From assembly GCA_947589035.1 (NCBI GenBank), contig CANPYZ010000001.1, positions 1 to 64,000 of the forward strand: DNA of 64,000 bases, in the 5' to 3' direction. The position numbers and the translations under genes are program-made. Origin of the DNA: an uncultured Clostridia bacterium (GTDB taxonomy: Bacteria; Bacillota; Clostridia; Oscillospirales; Ruminococcaceae). The notes under the pieces are model-generated. The model searched no databases. It saw only the letters and a list, made by a program, of their open reading frames with translations, and was not told where the DNA came from. This document shows positions 57,989-64,000 of this stretch, piece after piece. The stretch's first letter is position 1. Each line of letters opens with the position of its first letter.

Positions 57989-58994
57989 CACTTTCTTTAC
58001 TTTCTTTGTTTTCTGTTTCTTCAGTTTCTTCAGGTTCTTTAGTGTCGGAGTGGTAATTTTTAAAGCAAATATTCACGTCTACGTCGCCCTGTACACCAGG
58101 AACGGAACCGTCAGAGGCATATTGCCACATTTGATAATTATAATAATAAGTAGCAGGTTCGTTATATTCCGCAAGCCAGAAATCATATTCTGTTAATTCC
58201 GGAAGGTCAAGTTTCAGCAGGGAAGTTCGTTTATTCTGGTAAATCATAGGCAAATAACCGGCTTGTTTAATTCGTTCGCAGAAGGCAATACTGCATTCTG
58301 TTAGAGTTTTCACGGGAACGTAATCTGTTCGGGCAACGTCTGTTGTGACAAGTTCCCAATCATAAGCAATAGGGTAAGTAATGGAAAAATCACCAATAGC
58401 GGAAAGTAATAATTCCGCCTCTTCAACGGCTTCTTCCGGAGTGATTGCCTGAGAATAAAAATATAATCCTACATCAATTCCGGCATCGATAGCCCCTTGA
58501 ATATTCTGCTGAAAATAATCATCAAGCATAAGTTTTCCGCCGCTGTAGCCCCTGTAGCCTACACGAATCATAGCGAAATCAACGCCGGCTTTTTTAACGG
58601 TTTTCCAGTCGATTTCTTTTTGATGGGAAGAAACATCAATTCCGAATGAGGAAACAATTTTCTGATTTTCGACATAGTAAGTCAAATGATTTCTTTTCAC
58701 GAATTGTTCGGAATGATATTCACAAGGGGGAACATCTGCTAAAACCGGAATCCAGATTTCACCAAATTCAGCATCTTGAAGGAAAATTTTTTCTCCGGTT
58801 GTTTCGTAAATAATTTCTGATTCAAGAATTTCCGTGGCAGGCTGTTGAACAGACTTTTCAGAAGTGTTCACTTCAAGGGAAGCCGGAACGGTTTCAGGGG
58901 AATTTTTCCGCATGACGAGCAAACCGGAAATAATGAAAACCAGTCCGACAATTAAAACAGACTGCATGACAGTAATCCATTTCAAATTTTTCAT
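57975..58994 (-). CDS. GH25 family lysozyme, membrane-anchored
   Basis: 339 residues. An uncleaved-looking N-terminal helix (about 8-28), a linker with a small beta region, and a GH25 muramidase domain (about 115-315): G-I-D-V-S-S-H-Q opens it and A-Y-D-W-E-L carries the catalytic Asp/Glu pair. The tail is very acidic (E-E-T-E-E-T-E-N-K-E-S). It cuts the MurNAc-GlcNAc bond of peptidoglycan. ATG 58994 has AAAGGAG upstream; the frame extends further to 59012 without a ribosome site. It shares a promoter with the DUF3810 gene. Confidence 0.93.
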   Translation of the reverse strand: MKNLKWITVMQSVLIVGLVFIISGLLVMRKNSPETVPASLEVNTSEKSVQQPATEILESEIIYETTGEKIFLQDAEFGEIWIPVLADVPPCEYHSEQFVKRNHLTYYVENQKIVSSFGIDVSSHQKEIDWKTVKKAGVDFAMIRVGYRGYSGGKLMLDDYFQQNIQGAIDAGIDVGLYFYSQAITPEEAVEEAELLLSAIGDFSITYPIAYDWELVTTDVARTDYVPVKTLTECSIAFCERIKQAGYLPMIYQNKRTSLLKLDLPELTEYDFWLAEYNEPATYYYNYQMWQYASDGSVPGVQGDVDVNICFKNYHSDTKEPEETEETENKESKESDENA

Positions 58995-59026
58995 AATAAC
59001 TCCTTTCGTCAAAATGATATAATTCT

Positions 59027-59055
59027 ATCATAACACAAAAAAAAGCATCTGTAAA
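59027..59055 (-). promoter_or_regulatory. GH25-DUF3810 promoter
   Basis: Minus-strand TTTACA (59055-59050), 17 bases, TATGAT (59032-59027). Confidence 0.75.
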
Positions 59056-59142
59056 GAGAGTTCACAAATTTTTTACAATCAAATATATGACAGGGCAGAA
59101 AAAAATATCCCGACCCTGAACACAGAGCCGGAATAGAGAATT

Positions 59143-60357
59143 TTAATAATTGATGACACTAAGCAGAACGCCGGCAGCCACGGCAGAACCGATAACACCA
59201 GCAACGTTAGGACCCATAGCGTGCATTAACAGGAAATTCGTCGGGTCAGCTTTTGCGCCTTCCTGTTGGGAAATACGTGCAGCCATAGGCACAGCGGAAA
59301 CACCAGCTGAACCGATTAAAGGATTGATTTTCCCGCCGCTGAGCCAGTTCATGAATTTTGCAAGGAGCAGACCGCAGGCTGTACCTAAACTGAACGCAAT
59401 CACGCCGAGAATTAACACTTTAATGAAATCCCAGTTAGCCACATTAGAAGCGGTACATGTTGCGCCGACAGACACGCCTAAGAAAATTGTCACAATGTTC
59501 ATCAGTGCATTTTGTGCGGTATCCACTAAACGCCCTGCAACGCCGGATTCTTTTAAAATATTACCGAACATTAACATTCCGACTAAAGCAGCCGCAGAAG
59601 GAACTAATAAAGCCACAATCAAAGTAACGACTACAGGGAAAACAATTTTTTCTGTTTTGGAGGGGGTGCGGAGTTGGGGCATTTTAATTTTGCGTTCTTC
59701 TTCAGTGGTAAGGAAACGCATAATTGGCGGTTGAATTACGGGAACTAATGCCATGTAGGTATATGCCGCTAAAGCGATTGTTCCGGTATTCAAATTAGAA
59801 TTTGCCCCGTCTAATAATTTACTGGAAACGTAAATAGAAGTAGGACCATCTGCACCGCCGATAATGGCAATAGAACCACATTCCGCAGCACTCATGCCCA
59901 TGTAACCAGCGGCTAAGAAAGTGAAGAAAATTCCGCCTTGCGCCGCTGCCCCTAAAAGAAAGCTTTTCGGATTAGCAATCAATGGACCGAAATCGGTCAT
60001 TGTTCCAATGCCTAAGAAAATCAAACAGGGATAAATTTGTAATTTTACGCCTAAATATAATTTATCCAGCAATCCGCCGTCATGTAGAACTTTCCACAGC
60101 CAGTCAACGCTTTGTTGTTCGTTCCAGTATTCCGCATGGAAAATCATATCTTCCGGAAGTACTGCCGGCAAATTGGAAAGAAACATGCCGAAAGCAATCG
60201 GTAACAGTAATAAAGGTTCAAATTTTCTGACAATGGCTAAATACATAAATAGAAATGAAACGCACATCATCAATAGTTTCATTGGGTCAGCGGCTAAACC
60301 AGCAAGCCCGCTGGTTTCCCAAAGACCGCCGAGAATATCTTGTAAAATTTGCAGCAT
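59143..60357 (-). CDS. Na+-pumping decarboxylase beta subunit (OadB/GcdB type)
   Basis: 404 residues, nine or more membrane helices. It couples decarboxylation of biotin-bound CO2 to sodium export. The family motifs I-G-G-A-D-G-P-T-S-I-Y and N-P-L-I-G-S-A-G-V-S-A-V-P are present, including the Asp that binds Na+. The alpha (carboxyltransferase) and biotin-carrier subunits are not in the window, so the substrate (oxaloacetate, methylmalonyl-CoA, glutaconyl-CoA) cannot be told. ATG 60357; AAGGAG lies 12 bases upstream, a long spacing. Confidence 0.93.
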   Translation of the reverse strand: MLQILQDILGGLWETSGLAGLAADPMKLLMMCVSFLFMYLAIVRKFEPLLLLPIAFGMFLSNLPAVLPEDMIFHAEYWNEQQSVDWLWKVLHDGGLLDKLYLGVKLQIYPCLIFLGIGTMTDFGPLIANPKSFLLGAAAQGGIFFTFLAAGYMGMSAAECGSIAIIGGADGPTSIYVSSKLLDGANSNLNTGTIALAAYTYMALVPVIQPPIMRFLTTEEERKIKMPQLRTPSKTEKIVFPVVVTLIVALLVPSAAALVGMLMFGNILKESGVAGRLVDTAQNALMNIVTIFLGVSVGATCTASNVANWDFIKVLILGVIAFSLGTACGLLLAKFMNWLSGGKINPLIGSAGVSAVPMAARISQQEGAKADPTNFLLMHAMGPNVAGVIGSAVAAGVLLSVINY

Positions 60358-60385
60358 AAATCATCAACACTCCTTTTCATTCAGT

Positions 60386-60874
60386 TCAAAACGGCTTGAC
60401 GTTTTGCCGTCTGCCGTCCATAGCCCAGGCGGAACGGTTACTCAGCGAAGTATTTCTGGATTTTGCTACAGATTTAATTCTGTATGTTTTTCCGTCCTGT
60501 TCGCTCATCATCGCCACAACAGCGGAAATTACTGCAATGACTTCTTCTTCATTTTCCGAATTGGAAGAATCCGGAACGGGAACTGTTGGAGCAGGTTTGG
60601 CTTTTACCGGAGCGGAAGGTTTCGCCGGAGTGGAAGCCGGTTTAGGCTTAGGTTTCGCCGGAGGGGGTGATTTAGGGCGTTGACTTTTGTTAATCTGGTC
60701 GAAAATTTTGCCGAAAAGCATAATGACAACGACCAGAATCGCCAGAGCGGCAATAACGACACCTAAGCCGACAAGGGTCACGCCCCATTTTTCCGAACCG
60801 GAAAGAGGGCGTTTGTCACCGTCGATACCGCCGGCGAGCATGATTAAATGATTTGCCAATAATAAGGGATGCAT
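60386..60874 (-). CDS. OadG-type small subunit of a sodium-pumping decarboxylase
   Basis: 162 residues. One membrane helix (about 31-55, following G-W or K-W-G-V-T-L-V-G-L-G), a Pro/Ala/Lys linker (about 70-100), and a C-terminal segment (V-I-A-V-I-S-A-V-V-A-M-M, ending G-R-R-Q-N-V-K-P-F) as in OadG/MmdD chains. It holds the complex together at the membrane. The gene lies 28 bases ahead of oadB in the same operon. Confidence 0.8.
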   Translation of the reverse strand: MHPLLLANHLIMLAGGIDGDKRPLSGSEKWGVTLVGLGVVIAALAILVVVIMLFGKIFDQINKSQRPKSPPPAKPKPKPASTPAKPSAPVKAKPAPTVPVPDSSNSENEEEVIAVISAVVAMMSEQDGKTYRIKSVAKSRNTSLSNRSAWAMDGRRQNVKPF

Positions 60875-60919
60875 AATTGGGGTTCACTCTCCATTCTTAA
60901 GAATTCTGCACATGTATTT

Positions 60920-60948
60920 ATTATACAATATTTTTACATGTTTTGCAA
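60920..60948 (-). promoter_or_regulatory. oadG-oadB promoter
   Basis: Minus-strand TTGCAA (60948-60943), 17 bases, TATAAT (60925-60920). Two ACATGT palindromes (60910-60915, 60936-60941) flank the -10 box. Confidence 0.75.
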
Positions 60949-60972
60949 GCGTTTTTTGAAAAAATTTCTCTA

Positions 60973-61002
60973 TTGACAAAAAGTGCTGTCCTGGTATATA
61001 AT
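60973..61002 (+). promoter_or_regulatory. mscS promoter
   Basis: TTGACA (60973-60978), 18 bases, TATAAT (60997-61002). Divergent from the oadG promoter, with 24 bases between the two -35 boxes. Confidence 0.85.
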
Positions 61003-61041
61003 AGAAACAGGATATTCTGACGGAAAGGGGAAAATTTTGTT

Positions 61042-61911
61042 ATGGAAACAACAGAAATGCCGGAAATCGGAGAAGTCATTACCGAAGAGGCGGAACATGT
61101 GACTTCTATTTTCACGGGGTTATTGGATTATGTCAAGGGAATCCTGCCTTCTTTGGGGTCAGCAGTGTTAGTGTTAATTTTAGGGATTATTTTCACGAGA
61201 ATTTTGTTACGTTTTTTAGAAAGGGCAGTTCAGCGGAGTAAATTAGATAAAACAGCGGCAGGGTTTCTGCATTCGCTAATTAGAGTTATTTTGTATGTGT
61301 TAGTTGCAGTAATTGTGCTTTCCGTGCTGAATGTGCCGATGACTTCAATTATTACAGTGATTGGTACAATCGGGGTAACAGTGGGGTTAGCGTTGCAGGA
61401 CAGCTTGTCTAATGTTGCAGGGGGATTTCTGATTTTATTTTCGAAACCGTTACAAGTAGGGGATTTCGTTGACTATGCAGGCATTACCGGAACAGTGGAA
61501 AGTATTGGAATTTTGCAAACAAAACTGAAAAAAACAGACGGAACGACAGTATTTATTCCGAACGGGAAAATTTCCGATGCGGTAATTTTGAATTATTCAG
61601 AAGACCCGAAAAGAAGATTAGCGATTGATTTCGGGATTGGGTATGATTCAGATGTAGAATCAGCGAAAAAAATTATTTGTGATTTACTGGACAAGCATGA
61701 AGCCGTTCTGCATGATTTGGCGTATACAGTCAGAATTGGGGAATTAGCCGACAGTGCAGTAATTTTGCATGTACGGGTATGGACAACGCACGAAAACTAT
61801 TGGGATTTATATTATGATTTACATGAACAAGTGAAAAAAGCTTTTGACGAAAATCAAATTAACATTCCCTACCCACAAAAAGAAATCCGCATTTTGAATA
61901 AGAACAATTAA
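61042..61911 (+). CDS. Small-conductance mechanosensitive channel MscS
   Basis: 289 residues, the E. coli MscS length. Three N-terminal membrane helices; the pore helix carries G-V-T-V-G-L-A-L-Q-D-S-L-S-N, then the beta domain (V-G-D-F-V-D-Y, I-P-N-G-K-I) and an alpha/beta domain. It releases solutes on hypo-osmotic shock. AAAGGGG precedes ATG 61042. Confidence 0.95.
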   Translation: METTEMPEIGEVITEEAEHVTSIFTGLLDYVKGILPSLGSAVLVLILGIIFTRILLRFLERAVQRSKLDKTAAGFLHSLIRVILYVLVAVIVLSVLNVPMTSIITVIGTIGVTVGLALQDSLSNVAGGFLILFSKPLQVGDFVDYAGITGTVESIGILQTKLKKTDGTTVFIPNGKISDAVILNYSEDPKRRLAIDFGIGYDSDVESAKKIICDLLDKHEAVLHDLAYTVRIGELADSAVILHVRVWTTHENYWDLYYDLHEQVKKAFDENQINIPYPQKEIRILNKNN

Positions 61912-61916
61912 GCAAG

Positions 61917-61949
61917 AAAAACCGTCCGGAAAATTCCGGACGGTAATTT
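61917..61949. terminator. Bidirectional terminator, mscS / pta
   Basis: A perfect 10-base-pair stem (61921-61930 with 61935-61944) with loop AAAT, between AAAAA and AATTTTT. It contains CCGGAAAATTCCGG. Confidence 0.9.
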
Positions 61950-62966
61950 TTACGCCATACCGGCAGTAATGATTGCCATTTTGTAAACTTCGTCAGCGTC
62001 GCAGCCTCTGGAAAGGTCATTGATTGGGGCATTTAATCCCTGAAGAATAGGACCGTATGCAGCGAAACCGCCGAGCCGCTGAGCGATTTTGTAACCAATA
62101 TTTCCGGCTTCAATCAGCGGGAAAATGAAAGTGTTTGCTTGTCCGGCAACTTGTGAATCGGGGCATTTTACAGCGGCAACTTCTTTAGAGACAGCCGCAT
62201 CGAACTGAAATTCGCCGTCAATGGTTAATTCGGGGTCAATTTTTCTTGCTTCAATGACAGCATCATGGCTTAACTGAACAGTGCCGCCCTTACCGGAACC
62301 ATAAGTAGAAAAGCTTAATACAGCAACTTTCGGGTCAATGCCGAAATACGCCGCTGTTCTGGCAGTTTCCACAGCGACTTCAGCGAGCTGCTGAGCAGCC
62401 GTTAAAACAACATTGCCTTCTTTGTCGGTTTTATCCGTATAGCCTAAATTGATTGCGCAGTCGCCCATAGAAATTTTTTCTTCTTTGCCGTTGACTTCAC
62501 GGAACAGAATGAAAGAAGAGCTAACTAAATTTGCGCCTTTTTTGGTTTTCACAATCTGTAAAGCCGGTCTTACTGTATCCGCAGTAGAATATGTTGCACC
62601 GCCGAGTAAAGCATCTGCTTTTCCGAGTTTTACAAGCATTGTGCCGAAATAATTTGATTTCTGGAGAGCGGAACGGCAGTCTTCTTCAGACATTTTGCCC
62701 TTACGGAGTTCAGCCATTGTCTTCACCATTTCTTCCATTTCGGGGTAGGTCAGGGGGTCAAGGATTTCTGCCTTGTCAATCTGGAAATTGCCATCAGCGG
62801 CAGCCTTTTTCACGTCGTCCACATTTCCGCAGAGAATCACGTCCATTAAATCTTCATTCAGAAGACGGGAAGCGGCGGAAAGGATTCTCGCATCAGTTCC
62901 TTCCGTGAAAACGATTTTCTTTCTGCTTGCCTTGAGGTTATCCAGTAATTTGTCAAACATTGCCAT
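61950..62966 (-). CDS. pta: Phosphate acetyltransferase
   Basis: 338 residues, the short form. It converts acetyl-CoA to acetyl phosphate, the first step to acetate and ATP. It begins M-F-D-K-L-L and has the PTA signature S-F-S-T-Y-G-S-G and F-P-L-I-E-A-G-N-I-G-Y-K-I-A-Q-R-L-G-G. The likely first codon is ATG 62966, AAAGGAAG upstream. No ackA is next to it. Confidence 0.95.
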   Translation of the reverse strand: MAMFDKLLDNLKASRKKIVFTEGTDARILSAASRLLNEDLMDVILCGNVDDVKKAAADGNFQIDKAEILDPLTYPEMEEMVKTMAELRKGKMSEEDCRSALQKSNYFGTMLVKLGKADALLGGATYSTADTVRPALQIVKTKKGANLVSSSFILFREVNGKEEKISMGDCAINLGYTDKTDKEGNVVLTAAQQLAEVAVETARTAAYFGIDPKVAVLSFSTYGSGKGGTVQLSHDAVIEARKIDPELTIDGEFQFDAAVSKEVAAVKCPDSQVAGQANTFIFPLIEAGNIGYKIAQRLGGFAAYGPILQGLNAPINDLSRGCDADEVYKMAIITAGMA

Positions 62967-63010
62967 GGGAAAAACTTCCTTTCGTGTTAAAATAAAATAT
63001 TTACAGTTTC

Positions 63011-63039
63011 AGTATAGCACATTTTACCGGATTTGTCAA
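63011..63039 (-). promoter_or_regulatory. pta promoter
   Basis: Minus-strand TTGACA (63039-63034), 17 bases, TATACT (63016-63011). Confidence 0.85.
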
Positions 63040-63119
63040 GAAGATGTGAGAAAAATTTGGACAAAAGTTCTGAATTTCTGAAATTCGAAAAAAATTTATC
63101 GTTTTTCGATAAAAAAGTC

Positions 63120-63148
63120 TTGACAAAAGATAATTTCTGTGCTATACT
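63120..63148 (+). promoter_or_regulatory. DUF2975 operon promoter
   Basis: TTGACA (63120-63125), 17 bases, TATACT (63143-63148). Confidence 0.85.
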
Positions 63149-63182
63149 ATAAAAAAGCAGAAAGGCAGAAAGGATGAATGCA

Positions 63183-63647
63183 ATGAAATGGAATCAGGAT
63201 AAATCCCTGAATTTATCAATTATTTTAGTGAAAGTGTTATTTATATTAATTATATTATTAGCAATTTGCGTTCCGGTAATGGTGCATTGGTATGACATTA
63301 CATTGCCGAACGGGGCAGGACTGGTGAAAGGGTCAATTTTCGTACCGTTGACGATATGTTTATATTTAACGGCAATATTAGGGGAAATTTGTTTATTTCA
63401 TTTAGGGAAACTGCTGAATAATATTCGGAAAGATATTATTTTCAAGCCGGAAAACTGTCAGCATTTACGTTATATTTCGTGGTGTTGTCTGCTTGTGGCA
63501 ATTCCGTTCGGAATATTTGGAATATGGCGGTTTTTAGGGTTTTTCGTAGCATTTGCGGCAATTTTTTTCGGAATAGTGCTGCGGGTGCTGAAAAATGTTT
63601 TTGTCCGTGCGGTAGAACTTCAGGAAGAAAATGACTACACAATCTGA
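63183..63647 (+). CDS. DUF2975 membrane protein
   Basis: 154 residues with four membrane helices, the DUF2975 layout. These proteins usually lie next to a YozG-like helix-turn-helix regulator, as here, and may act with it as a small sensory pair. ATG 63183 has GAAAGG (63168-63173) 9 bases upstream; an ATG at 63174 overlaps that site. It stops 13 bases before the regulator. Confidence 0.85.
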   Translation: MKWNQDKSLNLSIILVKVLFILIILLAICVPVMVHWYDITLPNGAGLVKGSIFVPLTICLYLTAILGEICLFHLGKLLNNIRKDIIFKPENCQHLRYISWCCLLVAIPFGIFGIWRFLGFFVAFAAIFFGIVLRVLKNVFVRAVELQEENDYTI

Positions 63648-63660
63648 ACAGGAGAAGAAC

Positions 63661-63879
63661 ATGATTATTGTCAATTTAGATGTCATGATGGCGAAACGGA
63701 AAATTTCTTCCGGAGAGTTAGCCAAAAGAATTGAAATTACTCCTGCTAATCTTTCTATTTTGAAAACGGGGAAAGCGAAAGCAATTCGGTTTTCCACATT
63801 AGAAAAATTATGTGAAGTGTTAGACTGTCAGCCGGCAGATATTCTGGAGTACAGAAAGGAAGATACCAATGGACAGTAA
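63661..63879 (+). CDS. Small helix-turn-helix (XRE/YozG-like) regulator
   Basis: 72 residues, a single Cro/XRE domain: M-M-A-K-R-K-I-S-S-G-E-L-A-K-R-I, then I-T-P-A-N-L-S-I-L-K-T-G-K-A-K and L-E-K-L-C-E-V-L-D-C-Q-P-A-D-I-L-E-Y. It may regulate its own operon. ATG 63661 has AGGAG 6-7 bases upstream. It overlaps the next gene by 11 bases. Confidence 0.92.
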   Translation: MIIVNLDVMMAKRKISSGELAKRIEITPANLSILKTGKAKAIRFSTLEKLCEVLDCQPADILEYRKEDTNGQ

Positions 63880-64000
63880 AAAATCTGAATGGAAATATTA
63901 TTGTGTATTAACGGGAATTTTGCTGATTGTGGAAATTTTCATTGGGGCGTTTGTTCCTCATACAAAATGGTTAAGGTCATACGGGGGAGATATATTAGTG
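63869..64000 (+). CDS. Start of a DUF2809-like membrane protein, cut by the window end
   Basis: 44 residues are visible, still open at base 64000. One hydrophobic helix (V-L-T-G-I-L-L-I-V-E-I-F-I) and then V-P-H-T-K-W-L-R-S-Y-G-G-D-I-L-V, like the start of DUF2809 proteins (R-P-Y-x-G-D-V-L-V). AAAGGAAG precedes ATG 63869. Confidence 0.6.
   Translation, partial: MDSKKSEWKYYCVLTGILLIVEIFIGAFVPHTKWLRSYGGDILV

Noticed and set aside
59085-59142. Terminator after oadB
   Set aside because: Only 3-5-base-pair pairings around the GGGCAG/CCCTG words; too weak to call.

Overview
The window looks like chromosomal DNA of a cellulose-degrading, spore-forming Firmicute of the Ruminococcus group (Oscillospiraceae). 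Three cellulases (two GH9, one GH5) and one leucine-rich-repeat surface protein end in type I dockerins, so the organism builds a cellulosome. The spoIIA operon, yqfC/yqfD and a YlbJ-like gene point to endospore formation. A fused IspH-ribosomal protein S1, a known clostridial arrangement, agrees with this. Base composition is AT-rich. Promoters are clear: almost every intergenic region carries a TTGACA-like and a TATAAT-like box 17 bases apart. I see no transposase, integrase, phage, rRNA or CRISPR.

Layout. 1-4.6 kb: an O-antigen-ligase-like membrane protein, greA, lysS and an unknown membrane protein, the last overlapping convergent mtaB by 64 bases. 6-7.6 kb: an HPr-like protein without the active-site histidine, and a D-Ala-D-Ala carboxypeptidase homologue with altered SxN and KTG boxes. 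7.7-16.3 kb, plus strand: pgi, a small P-loop protein, yceD-rpmF, a DUF512 radical-SAM/PDZ protein, der, plsY, gpsA and a NUDIX-MutY fusion. 16.3-18.3 kb, minus: spoIIAA-spoIIAB-sigF, tRNA-Thr(GGT) and a small unknown gene. 18.4-22.3 kb: pyk, then ispH-S1, then a small lipoprotein. 22.3-30.2 kb, minus: plsC, cmk, a BaiN/YhiN flavoprotein, DUF3006, a ComEC-like metallo-beta-lactamase protein, ftsK/spoIIIE, uppP and a TepA/ClpP-like protease.

30.2-42.6 kb is the cellulosomal part: an unusual leader with tandem promoters, a (GACA)9 tract and a terminator in front of the LRR-dockerin gene, then GH9-CBM3c, CBM4-GH9 and, after the sporulation genes yqfD/yqfC/ylbJ, GH5. 42.7-48.9 kb: gltB-gltD behind an attenuator-like leader. 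49.1-54.5 kb: tRNA-Arg(CCT) and a sugar-uptake operon of a LacI regulator, a 45-residue mini-lipoprotein, a solute-binding protein and two permeases. 54.5-64 kb: a topoisomerase IV/gyrase A-type subunit, a DUF3810 metallopeptidase-like protein, GH25 lysozyme, oadB/oadG-type sodium pump subunits, mscS, pta, and a DUF2975-HTH-DUF2809 cluster cut by the window end.

How it fits together (inference): the secreted dockerin enzymes cut cellulose, the LacI/ABC operon imports the resulting oligosaccharides, and Pgi, Pyk and Pta carry the carbon to acetate. GltBD assimilates ammonia. The most unusual features are the (GACA)9/terminator leader of the LRR-dockerin gene, the 45-residue copy of the two ends of the sugar-binding protein, the NUDIX-MutY fusion, the altered catalytic boxes of the carboxypeptidase homologue, and the striking excess of the word TTCCGG/CCGGAA, which also forms stems in several hairpins.
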